Shown here in pieces: positions 17,438-26,383 of a stretch of 64,000 nucleotides of DNA (position 1 is the stretch's first letter; every line of letters starts with the position of its first letter). The stretch is from Nitrosomonas ureae. Lineage in GTDB: Bacteria; Pseudomonadota; Gammaproteobacteria; Burkholderiales; Nitrosomonadaceae. The notes below the pieces were generated by a model. That model had not been told where the DNA came from and searched no databases. It saw nothing but the letters and a program-made list of their open reading frames with translations. The stretch covers positions 124,001-188,000 of the forward strand of contig NZ_LT907782.1 of NCBI RefSeq assembly GCF_900206265.1. The letters run 5' to 3'. A program made the translations under genes and the position numbers.

Positions 17438-19060
17438 TTATTTTGAGTTAAGAGCGATCAGTATTTGCCCTTTCAGAATTCTAACAAGCTTCGCTTCATC
17501 ATGGGTTATTCCTTCAGGCGATTCTGTTTCACGATCTGCATAAATTAAACCAATAGGTTTTTTATTAACTACTAAGGGAAGTATAAGAATACTGCAGGCA
17601 TCAGGTAATAAGATGGTATGCCAGAGTGGCATAAGTTTTCGTATTCTAGGTATAAAAGCATTTGCAATGACGATATCTATATTTCTTTGTATTGCAAGAT
17701 GAAATAAATCAGATGTGGGTACAGTAGAGAAATTGAAGCCTTTTTGATATTCCAAATTCTTTTTACCTAGTGAACTTCGTGCACGAAATGAATTCATTTT
17801 AGAATCTTTTAAGCATAGGGTAATAAAACGAAATCCAAGTGCGGAATAAAGAGAATCCAAACCCAGGTTGATAAGGTTTTCCAGCCTATAATCACCCGAT
17901 GCCATCATCTCCGTTGTTTTTTGAATACCATTTAATAGTAATGGGGATGCATTATAGGGTTTGTTGCATGCATAGCGCTCAGTAATTTGCAAATTATGAG
18001 GTTCATCGTTATTGATCGTCAGTTCATTGATTAAATTTTCTTCCGCAGCAATATCGAATTCGCAATGCGTTGAATCCTGGCTGATTTTATTATTCCTATC
18101 CAAAGACTCCAAATCTGCACTGACTAGAAGTTCGCGTGTTTCCAAAGTAGCTTTACTGATTAATTCATTCAGTACGGACATAGTCAGATTAAATACTTTG
18201 CCAAAACGATTAAGCAATTTTTCTTTTAGCTCGATTTCCTCAGCAATTAAATTAGTACCTAAAACAAGTGGTGCGGCTTTTTCACAAAATTCTGCAGCTA
18301 TCTGCATCCATTCTTGTTTATTCTTGGGTGTGATCAAGGCGCCGGATGGTTTTGCGCTGAGGGCATGAATCACGTTGACAGGCACATTCCATTCTTCTAA
18401 CAAAGCTTCTGTCAAAGTATCAAGGCTGAAGCCAAGTACCTGCATGGATGCCTGTACTGGCGTGTGCTGGCCTTGAGTGACAAGTGCCGTCATTGAATGA
18501 TAAAGATCGGGCTCATAAGTAGCTAGTAAAATACGCCCAAGATTTTTGAATAAAGCCGAAATAGAAACTTCTTCAATATCTTTGGTAAATGAAGTTAGCG
18601 CAGCCAATTTACGACTAATTACGCTTGCCGCCAGTGCATGAATTAATTCGGCACGTACATGTGCGGCATGTTTTGCGGGCATTCCATCAACTAACAATAT
18701 AGCCAAGGCACTGGTTTTGACAGAATCAAATCCTAGCAGGAATATTGCTTTATTGATGCTGGAAATTTCCTTATTCGTAATTGCTTTATACGCTGCCGAA
18801 TTGGATAAGCGGAGGATTTTTTGCGTTAATGAAACATCGGATAAAACATAATAAGATAGTTGTTGTATCGATTGATCATCCGATGACGACAGCTTTACAA
18901 TGCGCGCGATGGAACTGCCAAGCGCCGGAAGATTGGGATCATTAGTGACGGCATCGATCAGACGATCTTTTAAGGTTTTGGCGTCACTTTTTATTGTTGT
19001 CGTAAAAACTAAGGAATTTGATGAGCCTTGAGAAAAATAAGGTTTTTGTGTAGAGCCCAT
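17438..19060 (-). CDS. HDOD domain protein with C-terminal GAF domain
   Basis: Putative signalling protein of 540 aa. An HDOD domain (a catalytically dead HD relative) spans about residues 35-240, recognised by LSDVSLTQKILRLSNSAAY and INKAIFLLGFDSVKTSA. A GAF-like sensory domain fills about 385-535 (SLYSALGFRFITLCL, ILILPLVVNKKPIGLIYADR). This is the layout of HDOD-GAF proteins seen in many beta- and gammaproteobacteria, whose ligands and partners are mostly unknown. It is followed after only 39 bp by gmk, so it may be co-transcribed with gmk-rpoZ-spoT. Confidence 0.85.
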   Translation of the reverse strand: MGSTQKPYFSQGSSNSLVFTTTIKSDAKTLKDRLIDAVTNDPNLPALGSSIARIVKLSSSDDQSIQQLSYYVLSDVSLTQKILRLSNSAAYKAITNKEISSINKAIFLLGFDSVKTSALAILLVDGMPAKHAAHVRAELIHALAASVISRKLAALTSFTKDIEEVSISALFKNLGRILLATYEPDLYHSMTALVTQGQHTPVQASMQVLGFSLDTLTEALLEEWNVPVNVIHALSAKPSGALITPKNKQEWMQIAAEFCEKAAPLVLGTNLIAEEIELKEKLLNRFGKVFNLTMSVLNELISKATLETRELLVSADLESLDRNNKISQDSTHCEFDIAAEENLINELTINNDEPHNLQITERYACNKPYNASPLLLNGIQKTTEMMASGDYRLENLINLGLDSLYSALGFRFITLCLKDSKMNSFRARSSLGKKNLEYQKGFNFSTVPTSDLFHLAIQRNIDIVIANAFIPRIRKLMPLWHTILLPDACSILILPLVVNKKPIGLIYADRETESPEGITHDEAKLVRILKGQILIALNSK

Positions 19061-19255
19061 TGTAATGTTCTTTTCTAGAAGATACTGATGTATATAAGAT
19101 AGTGAGTTTTTGGGCTATTCATATCAGACTCTTTATTTGAATGCTAAAGAAATGAAGTTTTTCCGTTTTTAAGTTATCGACACAAATAGGAATGGGTTGA
19201 TAATAAAAGTTAATCGCTATCAGGTTTAATTGGCCGCTCCCAGAGGCTGAGTTGT

Positions 19256-19726
19256 TCACTTGAACATCACGCCACGCTTGGCGAAATAATTCTGATGATA
19301 TTCTTCTGCATCATAAAATTGGCTGGCAGGTAAAATTTGCGTTACGATCGGATCTTGCCAGCGTCTGCTTATCTCGAGCCTATCCTTGGATTCCCTTGCG
19401 GATCTTTCTTGCTCCGGTGTGAAATAAAAGATAATAGAACGGTATTGCTCTCCAATATCAGGACCTTGTCGATCTTGCGTGGTAGGGTCATGGCAGTTCC
19501 AGAATTCGTTTAGCAAGGCTTCCAAAGAGATTTCATCGTCATCGTATTCCACTAATACTACTTCAATATGGCCTGTAGTACCGGCACAGACCGCAGTATA
19601 AGTCGGATTGGCGATGTGTCCGCCGGAATAACCGCAGGTGACGTTTGTAACTCCTTTATTGCTCCGGAAAGTTGCTTCGACTCCCCAGAAACACCCCGCT
19701 CCAAAAATGATTTTATGAGTACTCAT
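19256..19726 (-). CDS. msrA: Peptide-methionine (S)-S-oxide reductase MsrA
   Basis: Reduces methionine-S-sulfoxide in proteins. The catalytic motif GAGCFWGVEATF is at residues 9-20 (Cys12), followed by the family features GYSGG, EVVLVEYDD, FWNCHDPTTQDRQGPDIG and QYRSIIFY. The C-terminus shows AEEYHQNYFAKRG. Length 156 aa is on the short side, with no MsrB fusion and no signal peptide, so it is cytoplasmic. It starts 12 bp after the dsbA stop and is probably the last gene of the argS-SPOR-dsbA-msrA run, a thiol-redox pairing. Confidence 0.95.
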   Translation of the reverse strand: MSTHKIIFGAGCFWGVEATFRSNKGVTNVTCGYSGGHIANPTYTAVCAGTTGHIEVVLVEYDDDEISLEALLNEFWNCHDPTTQDRQGPDIGEQYRSIIFYFTPEQERSARESKDRLEISRRWQDPIVTQILPASQFYDAEEYHQNYFAKRGVMFK

Positions 19727-19738
19727 TAATATTTCTCA

Positions 19739-20374
19739 TTATTCCTTGCGTGCTTTTTCTATGAGCCTTTCTAGGGTTTTAATGGTATCCTGCGGCGTTG
19801 CACCCATCCTCCCACTGGTAACGTACTTTCCATTAATAACCAGAGCGGGAACACCATTAAGCTGATATTGACGGGTCATTTGCGTCGATTTCGCTATCTG
19901 ATTTTGTACGGTAAATGAATTGTAAACACTCTCAAATTTTTTTCTGTCGATACCCTGTTTCTCGATCCAGTCAAATAAAACAGATTCATTATGTAAATCA
20001 ATTTTGTCGCGATGAATGGCATCATAAATCTTATCGTTCAGCGTATCGGCTTGTGACATGGCTTCTATAGCATAATAAATTTTGGCGGCGGATGCCCAGT
20101 TTGCGCGAAGAATAGCGGGTACGTAACGGAAGCTAACATCATCCGGGATATTCATCAGCCAGGTTTTAAGATGTGGATGCAGACTATAACAATGCGGGCA
20201 TCCGTACCAGAAGAACTCCAGAACTTCGATTTTGGCGCTATCCTCAGTAGGTTGAGGTTTGGCCAGAACAATATAATCCTTACCTTCAACAATATCAGTT
20301 TGCGCACTGGTTATATTAATAAAACCAAAAGTCGACACTAAGAACAGAACTGCAAGAAACTGATAGTGATTCAT
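19739..20374 (-). CDS. dsbA: Thiol:disulfide interchange protein DsbA
   Basis: Periplasmic disulfide oxidase of the thioredoxin fold. The active site is FFWYGCPHCYSLHP (CPHC, as in E. coli DsbA), with the cis-Pro loop GVPALVING. The N-terminus from the chosen start, MNHYQFLAVLFLV, leads into FGFINITSAQ, a signal peptide. The frame is open 9 codons further (ATG at 20401), but a GGGGA ribosome site stands just before the ATG at 20374, so I use that. Mature length of about 190 aa is normal. The gene lies between the SPOR protein and msrA on the minus strand. Confidence 0.93.
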   Translation of the reverse strand: MNHYQFLAVLFLVSTFGFINITSAQTDIVEGKDYIVLAKPQPTEDSAKIEVLEFFWYGCPHCYSLHPHLKTWLMNIPDDVSFRYVPAILRANWASAAKIYYAIEAMSQADTLNDKIYDAIHRDKIDLHNESVLFDWIEKQGIDRKKFESVYNSFTVQNQIAKSTQMTRQYQLNGVPALVINGKYVTSGRMGATPQDTIKTLERLIEKARKE

Positions 20375-20455
20375 TTTAATCCCCGAATAAAAGTGCTTCA
20401 TTGATACTGGATTCTGTGTGTGGAAAAGATCTATTGAATTAAGCCTAAACCTTTT

Positions 20456-21262
20456 TTATTGTATTTTGATAAGTTGACTGTCTATACCGTTCTCTTTCAG
20501 AGAATTACTGGTTTCATCGCTATCCGATTTGTTTGTAAAAGGACCGATCCGTACCCTATACCAGATTCCTTTCTCGGCTAAATCGATTGATTGTACGGAT
20601 GCAAACACACCGAGCAGCGCGAGCCGTGCTTTAAGATTTTCCGCTTCATCATTTTTTCTGAATGCACCAGCCTGTAGAAAGATTTTTTCTTTCACAACTG
20701 GGGAGGCGTTAACTTGAGGCGATTTTAGCTGTTGTGCTTGTGGAATGGATTGTTTGAGTTCATCGGGAAGCATGCGCGATGGAATGGTGGCGATCTGTTG
20801 AGGGGATGTTTCGGATGTGCTGACAGAATCCGGTAAAGCGGGTTGTGATGAGATTTCCGTTGGCCTGCTACGGACATCCGGCGTTCTGGCAGGAACTTGC
20901 GGTTGCGCGGACAGTTCAACATTTTTCCGATATTCATGATCGATCTCGGGTTCATCAATACCGGGCAGTATCTTATAAAAATCAAACCGGGGCTTTTCTT
21001 CCACGAATTTTTCCGGTTCTTCCTGTAACGAGGCAGGTGTTTTTAGTGTCGCGGTAGTTGGCTGAGTTGGATTCTTTTCAGATGTGCTGGCTGTTTTTTC
21101 AGTAGGTAAGAACGGGCTGGGCGCATAGGTAAGATATAGCCATATGCCAATTGCGCTTGCAAGACCTAAAGCATAACCGACAAATCCACCTAAGAATGCT
21201 GAGCCTCCTTTTTCATTTGCGGATTTGGTTGAAGATTTGCGAGTTTTATAATCTCGGCTCAT
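20456..21262 (-). CDS. SPOR domain-containing inner-membrane protein (FtsN-like)
   Basis: A 268-aa bitopic membrane protein: short basic cytoplasmic N-terminus, one transmembrane helix at about residues 26-46 (FVGYALGLASAIGIWLYLTY), a long Pro/Ser/Thr/Glu-rich periplasmic linker, and a C-terminal SPOR domain (FLQAGAFRKNDEAENLKARL, WYRVRIGPF). SPOR domains bind denuded septal peptidoglycan. The argS-SPOR-dsbA order is common in betaproteobacteria, where this gene is often annotated as an FtsN-like protein. Whether it is the true divisome FtsN cannot be told from sequence alone. Confidence 0.88.
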   Translation of the reverse strand: MSRDYKTRKSSTKSANEKGGSAFLGGFVGYALGLASAIGIWLYLTYAPSPFLPTEKTASTSEKNPTQPTTATLKTPASLQEEPEKFVEEKPRFDFYKILPGIDEPEIDHEYRKNVELSAQPQVPARTPDVRSRPTEISSQPALPDSVSTSETSPQQIATIPSRMLPDELKQSIPQAQQLKSPQVNASPVVKEKIFLQAGAFRKNDEAENLKARLALLGVFASVQSIDLAEKGIWYRVRIGPFTNKSDSDETSNSLKENGIDSQLIKIQ

Positions 21263-21286
21263 GAGTGTCCTTAATTAATTATTAGG

Positions 21287-23059
21287 CTACATTTTATCAG
21301 GTGCACTCACACCCAGTAATGTTAAACCGTTATGCAATACCTGACGAATTGATGCGATCAGCGCCAACCTGGCATGTTGCAATGGAATTTCAGGAACCAG
21401 AAAACGCGTTGAATTATAGTAACTATGGAATTCGCTGGCTAGCTCTCGGAGATAAAATGCGATGAGATGAGGCGAAGATTCTTTGGCAGCTATTTCGATT
21501 GTGTCGGGAAAGTCGATCAGTTTTTGCAGCAGAGCCAACTCAGCCGGGCTGGACAATGCGTCAACGTTAGCTTCTTGCAAATCGTCGATATTACCCTCCC
21601 ATTGCATCAATACGCTGCATACACGAGCGTGAGCATATTGGACGTAATAGACCGGATTTTCGTTGCTTTGCGATTTGGCCAGATCCATGTCAAAGTCTAA
21701 ATGTTGATCGCTTTTCCGCATCACGTAAAAAAATCGCGCGGCATCCTTGCCGACTTCCTGACGTAATTCACGTAATGTGACGAATTCACCGGAGCGGGTT
21801 GACATTGGCGCTTTTTTGCCATCGCGATACAGTACGGCAAATTGTACCAACGCGATTTGCAATCTTTCGGCATCAAGTTCCAATGCCTGCAGCGCGCCTT
21901 TTACTCGCGGGATATAACCGTGATGATCTGCGCCCCAGATATTGATCACCTGATCAAAGCCGCGCTCAAATTTATTCAGATGATAGGCGATATCGGAGGC
22001 GAAATAGGTAAATTGACCGTTCTCCCGCTGCACAACGCGATCTTTCTCGTCGCCAAAATCCGTAGAACGAAACCAGATCGCGCCGTCTTGTTGATACAAA
22101 TGATGTTTCTTTGCCAATAGATCAATTGTGTGTGCTACCAGACCATTGTCATATAGCGATTGTTCTGAAAACCAAGTATCAAATTCAACACCGAACTCCA
22201 TCAAATCATTGCGGCAATCGCCTAATTGCTCAGTGAGCACAAGATTATGTATATACGTATAATCCTGACCCAGTATTTTCTTTGTATTAGCAATCAGTTT
22301 ATCTAGTTGCTCATCGGTGTTTACTGCGGTTGCTCGCACAGCCTCCGGCAAACTATCCAGCAAGAGCTCAGGTTGATGGACATAACGTTGTGCATGCGCC
22401 TGAAAAATCAGTTGCGCCATGGTTCTAACGTATTCTCCTTGATAGGCATTGTGCGGAAAAGGGACATGGATGTGATTGAGTTCGAGATAACGCAGCCACG
22501 TTGATAGCGTCAAGATATCCATTTGCCGCCCCGCATCGTTAACGTAGAATTCCCGGGATACATCAAATCCTACTGCAGCCAGGATATTGGATAAGCTCGC
22601 TCCAATGGCTGCACCACGGCCATGACCCACATGCAGGGGTCCTGTCGGGTTGGCTGAAACAAATTCCACCTGGATTTTTCTTCCTTGACCAGAGGTACTA
22701 TTTCCAAATGTATTTTTGCTACGTAATATGAGATGTAGAAATTGTTGTTTGGCGGAATTTTTAAGATACAGATTGATAAATCCTGCCCCCGCGACTTCCA
22801 CTTTCTCCAGATAGGGTGACGATGGCAGTGCATTAATCAATAATTGTGCAATTTCCCGCGGGTTTTTATGTAACGGTTTGGCTAACTGCATGGCCAAATT
22901 ACACGAATAATCCCCATGACTGGCTTGTTTAGTGCGTGTCAGTTCAACACTTATAGCGGCGGTTTCAAAAGCTGTAATGGCGCTGGATGCTTTCTTGATA
23001 AGCTTGATAAAGTGTGTTTTGAAGTTGGGGAAATCGGATGATGTCATAGTTGAGGGCAA
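21287..23059 (-). CDS. argS: Arginyl-tRNA synthetase
   Basis: Class I aminoacyl-tRNA synthetase charging tRNA-Arg. The N-terminal Add1 domain leads to the HIGH motif in the form HVGH (residues 143-146, SANPTGPLHVGHGRGAA). The KMSKS-equivalent loop reads KKAPMSTRSGEFVTL, and ALMOST-type anticodon-binding helices end the protein. Length of 590 aa is typical. An ATG 12 bp into the frame (MTSSDF) is an alternative start. The short spacer to the SPOR gene (24 bp) indicates one transcript. Confidence 0.95.
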   Translation of the reverse strand: MPSTMTSSDFPNFKTHFIKLIKKASSAITAFETAAISVELTRTKQASHGDYSCNLAMQLAKPLHKNPREIAQLLINALPSSPYLEKVEVAGAGFINLYLKNSAKQQFLHLILRSKNTFGNSTSGQGRKIQVEFVSANPTGPLHVGHGRGAAIGASLSNILAAVGFDVSREFYVNDAGRQMDILTLSTWLRYLELNHIHVPFPHNAYQGEYVRTMAQLIFQAHAQRYVHQPELLLDSLPEAVRATAVNTDEQLDKLIANTKKILGQDYTYIHNLVLTEQLGDCRNDLMEFGVEFDTWFSEQSLYDNGLVAHTIDLLAKKHHLYQQDGAIWFRSTDFGDEKDRVVQRENGQFTYFASDIAYHLNKFERGFDQVINIWGADHHGYIPRVKGALQALELDAERLQIALVQFAVLYRDGKKAPMSTRSGEFVTLRELRQEVGKDAARFFYVMRKSDQHLDFDMDLAKSQSNENPVYYVQYAHARVCSVLMQWEGNIDDLQEANVDALSSPAELALLQKLIDFPDTIEIAAKESSPHLIAFYLRELASEFHSYYNSTRFLVPEIPLQHARLALIASIRQVLHNGLTLLGVSAPDKM

Positions 23060-23157
23060 GCAGTAGTATTAGTTTATTGCGCTGAATTAAAGCGCATTGA
23101 TACAGATTTATATTTGGATCATTTTAATGTCAGACACATTTTATCAGGTGGGTGACC

Positions 23158-23898
23158 TTAACCCAAAAATTGCTGACGATGTGTTTCAAAGAGGCAGATT
23201 CCTGCGCTAACGGCAACATTCAAGCTTTCAATATTACCCTGCATCGGGATTCTAACCAACTGATCGCAATTTTCCCGCGTCAAGCGCCGCAACCCTTTTT
23301 CTTCAGAACCGAATACCCAGGCAACAGAACCGCTGATCGGGAAATGAGTTAAATCGTGCGCAGCGTCTTCTGCGGTACCAAAAATCCAAATTCCTTGTTC
23401 TTTTAATTGTTTTAATGTGCGTGCCAGATTGGTGACAGAAATATAGGGCACGGTATCTGCCGCCCCGCTGGAAACCTTGTACACTGTGGGCGTTAATCCA
23501 ACCGCCCGGTCTTTCGGAGCAATTACTGCATGTACGCCAAAAGCATCGGCGACGCGTAGACACGCACCCAGATTGTGTGGATCTTGGATTCCATCCAACA
23601 CCAGCAATCGTGCAGGTTCGGTTAATCCATTAAGGATGTCATCAATACTGACATAATTACTTGAACTATCGATATTGGCCACAACGCCCTGGTGGCGATC
23701 ATTGCCTGATATGCTGGTGAGTTTTGATCCGGTGCAGGAGATTACATGGATCTTCTTGTTTTCTGCCAGTTTGATTAATTCCTGCGCGCGTTGATCTGTG
23801 CGCGTAGCATCGATAAAAATCTCTCTGATACTATTAGGGTTTTGTCGTAATCGACTGGTAACGGCATGAAAACCAAATATAAAACGAGTGCTGGGCAC
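23158..23898 (-). CDS. rlmB: 23S rRNA (guanosine-2'-O-)-methyltransferase RlmB
   Basis: SPOUT/TrmH-family methyltransferase that modifies G2251 of 23S rRNA. The N-terminal L30e-like substrate domain starts FIFGFHAVTSRL. The three SPOUT motifs are present: LDGIQDPHNLGACLRVADAFG, WVFGSEEKGLRRL and IPMQGNIESLNVAVSAGI, the trefoil-knot SAM site. Length is 246 aa. It lies 118 bp downstream of rnr on the same strand, the usual rnr-rlmB order of proteobacteria. Confidence 0.95.
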   Translation of the reverse strand: MPSTRFIFGFHAVTSRLRQNPNSIREIFIDATRTDQRAQELIKLAENKKIHVISCTGSKLTSISGNDRHQGVVANIDSSSNYVSIDDILNGLTEPARLLVLDGIQDPHNLGACLRVADAFGVHAVIAPKDRAVGLTPTVYKVSSGAADTVPYISVTNLARTLKQLKEQGIWIFGTAEDAAHDLTHFPISGSVAWVFGSEEKGLRRLTRENCDQLVRIPMQGNIESLNVAVSAGICLFETHRQQFLG

Positions 23899-24016
23899 GT
23901 TCTAATTAAACCTGAAAAAATAATGAGACATCATTTACCGCAAAGTGTGTATAGAAATAGGACAGGTTGCACAATAACGCTTTGTGTATAGGAGTATTGT
24001 AAAGCAATTTCAAATA

Positions 24017-26242
24017 CTAAAGAGATTTCTTGTTTTTGACTGAACCCTTTGTTTTGGATTGTCTTGTTTTCTTTTCCGGTTCAGCTATAGCAAAATCTAT
24101 TTTACTGGTTTCTAAATCAACTCGAACCAGCTTGACGCGTATCCGGTCACCAAGACGATATTGTTTACCGCTGCGTTCTCCCAGTAAAACATGCTTGGTC
24201 GCATCAAAATGAAAATAGTCACTGGGCAACTCAGAAATATGCACCAGTCCCTCGACATAAATATTGTCTAGTGCGACGAATAAGCCGAATCCGGTTACGC
24301 TGCTGATCACTCCATCGAAACATTCCCCGATTTTATCCTGCATATAAAAGCATTTTAGCCAGGATTCAACATCGCGCGTGGCATCGTCAGCACGACGCTC
24401 GGTCATTGAGCAGTGTTGCCCAAACTCCTGCCAATCACCAGGCTGATAAATTTCTCCTTTTAATACCGCTTTAATCGCGCGGTGCACCAAAAGATCAGGG
24501 TAGCGTCTGATTGGCGAGGTAAAATGCGTATAAGCATCGTATGCAAGCCCGAAATGACCGGTTAGATCAGGACTGTAGATAGCTTGTTGCAGCGATCTCA
24601 GCATTACGGTTTGAAGCAATTGTGCATCCGATCTATCTTTTATTTTGAGTAAGGTCTGCGCGTAATCCTGTGCGCTGGGTTTGTTTTTTCCTCCCAGTTG
24701 AATACCGAATTCTTTCAGGAAGTTGCGCAACGTATCAATCTTTTCCGGGGTAGGGCTTTCATGAATGCGATAAAGTGTGGTCTGGCCGTGTTTCTGCAGA
24801 AAATCCGCCGCACAGACATTGGCAGCCAGCATGCATTCCTCAATCAAGCGGTGTGCTTCGGTGCGTTGTACTGGCAAAATCTTTTCGATTTTTCCTTGAT
24901 TGTTGAAGAACATCTGCGTCTCGGTAGTTTCAAAGTCGATTGCGCCGCGCTTCTTGCGGGCTTTTAGTAAGGATTTAAAAAGCTTATAAATTAATTGCAA
25001 ATGAGGTAATAATTCTGCATATTCCTGTGCTTCGCAGCTTTTTGCGTCATCCAGCATTGCAGTAACTTGGGTATAGGTTAAGCGCGCGCGTGAAAGCATT
25101 ACAGCCGGATAAAAAGAATAATTCAATATGTCGCCATTGGCTTGGAATTGTATTTCGCATACCATGCACAGACGTTTCTTGTCAGGATTGAGTGAACATA
25201 ATCCATTAGATAAAATCTCTGGCAACATTGGAATGACACGACGTGGGAAATAAACCGAATTTCCTCGATTGAATGCTTCTCGGTCAATCAGATCGTGTGG
25301 TTTGACATAGTGACTGACATCTGCGATAGCAACATATAATCGATATCCTTTACCATCATTTGTGCAGAAAACAGCATCGTCAAAATCCTTTGCAGTCTCA
25401 CCGTCAATGGTTATCAGCGGTAAATGACATAGATCTTCGCGTCCGGATAGGTCTTTTTTTAATACATTTTTTGGAAATTTGATTGAGAGTTCCTGAATAT
25501 CAGGTGAAAATTCGTAGGGTAAGTCATGTTTGCGCAATGCAATTTCAATTTCCATTCCGGGCGCGGTATAGTTGCCGAGAATTTCAATAATTTTACCGAT
25601 AGGTTGTGTGTGCTTGCTGGGTTGCTGAATGATTTCCACCATGACAACTTGACCAGCTTGGGCCTTCAGCGAGTGCTCCTGAGCGATTAGTATATCCTGA
25701 CTGATGCGCTTGTTCTCCGCTGCCACCGATAGAATTCCGTGATCAATGTGTAACCGGCCTACTAATTGCTTATTGCAAGATTCTAATACCTCCACAATTG
25801 CAGCTTCTCTGCGTCCTCGTCGATCCAAGCCAATTTCGCGTACAACAACATGGTCACCGTGTAATGCTTTTTGCATTTCCTTTGCGCTTAAATACAAGTC
25901 TGCACTACCGTCATCCGGGATCAGAAAACCGAATTTATCGGCATGACCCTGAATTCTACCTTTGATCAAATCTAGTTTCTCCATCACGCAAATATCGCTT
26001 TTGCGGTTACGGAAAATCTGGCCTTCGCGCATCATTGCTGACAAGCGGCGATTAAACAGATCTTCTTCTTTTTTTGTAATGGATAGCAATTTTTGTAATA
26101 AGCGCTCAGCCACCGGAATACCTTGCTGTTTTAGAACCTGCAAAATATATTCCCGGCTAGGTAACGGGTGTCCGTAGCGTTTCTTTTCGCGTTCATAATG
26201 CGGATCAAAGCTCCGCAAGTTTTGTTTCTTCTTATTTGACAA
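24017..26242 (-). CDS. rnr: Ribonuclease R
   Basis: Processive 3'-5' exoribonuclease of the RNB family that degrades structured RNA. Order: N-terminal winged-helix domain with PSREYILQ, cold-shock domains (about 75-225), the RNB catalytic domain with TIDGETAKDFDDAV near residue 280, HFTSPIRRYPDLLVHR, an S1 domain (DGVISSVTGFGLFVAL) and a Lys-rich tail. Length 741 aa. The start is TTG at 26242 (encoding MSNKKKQ), with TAGGA about 10 bp upstream; the next in-frame ATG would cut into the conserved domain. The -35 element of the divergent tRNA gene overlaps this start codon. Confidence 0.95.
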   Translation of the reverse strand: MSNKKKQNLRSFDPHYEREKKRYGHPLPSREYILQVLKQQGIPVAERLLQKLLSITKKEEDLFNRRLSAMMREGQIFRNRKSDICVMEKLDLIKGRIQGHADKFGFLIPDDGSADLYLSAKEMQKALHGDHVVVREIGLDRRGRREAAIVEVLESCNKQLVGRLHIDHGILSVAAENKRISQDILIAQEHSLKAQAGQVVMVEIIQQPSKHTQPIGKIIEILGNYTAPGMEIEIALRKHDLPYEFSPDIQELSIKFPKNVLKKDLSGREDLCHLPLITIDGETAKDFDDAVFCTNDGKGYRLYVAIADVSHYVKPHDLIDREAFNRGNSVYFPRRVIPMLPEILSNGLCSLNPDKKRLCMVCEIQFQANGDILNYSFYPAVMLSRARLTYTQVTAMLDDAKSCEAQEYAELLPHLQLIYKLFKSLLKARKKRGAIDFETTETQMFFNNQGKIEKILPVQRTEAHRLIEECMLAANVCAADFLQKHGQTTLYRIHESPTPEKIDTLRNFLKEFGIQLGGKNKPSAQDYAQTLLKIKDRSDAQLLQTVMLRSLQQAIYSPDLTGHFGLAYDAYTHFTSPIRRYPDLLVHRAIKAVLKGEIYQPGDWQEFGQHCSMTERRADDATRDVESWLKCFYMQDKIGECFDGVISSVTGFGLFVALDNIYVEGLVHISELPSDYFHFDATKHVLLGERSGKQYRLGDRIRVKLVRVDLETSKIDFAIAEPEKKTRQSKTKGSVKNKKSL

Positions 26243-26263
26243 AGCAGTGATTTCCTATAGAAT
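26236..26263 (+). promoter_or_regulatory. Promoter of tRNA-Leu
   Basis: TTGACA at 26236-26241 and TAGAAT at 26258-26263, spaced 16 bp, lie about 35 bp before the tRNA. This is close to sigma-70 consensus. The -35 box overlaps the start codon of rnr on the other strand. Confidence 0.7.
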
Positions 26264-26298
26264 TACGCGTTCTTTGGCAGCCTGTTTGGCTGTTCTTT

Positions 26299-26383
26299 GC
26301 CCAGATGGCGGAATTGGTAGACGCGCATGGTTCAGGTCCATGTGCCTTCGGGTGTGGAGGTTCGAGTCCTCTTCTGGGCACCA
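26299..26383 (+). tRNA. tRNA-Leu(CAG)
   Basis: An 85-base tRNA with encoded CCA. The acceptor stem is GCCCAGA paired with TCTGGGC. The anticodon stem CATGG/CCATG holds the loop TTCAGGT with anticodon CAG at 26333-26335, reading CUG codons. The long variable arm (TGCCTTCGGGTGT) is typical of leucine tRNAs, and the T arm GGTTCGAGTCC is intact. Confidence 0.97.
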
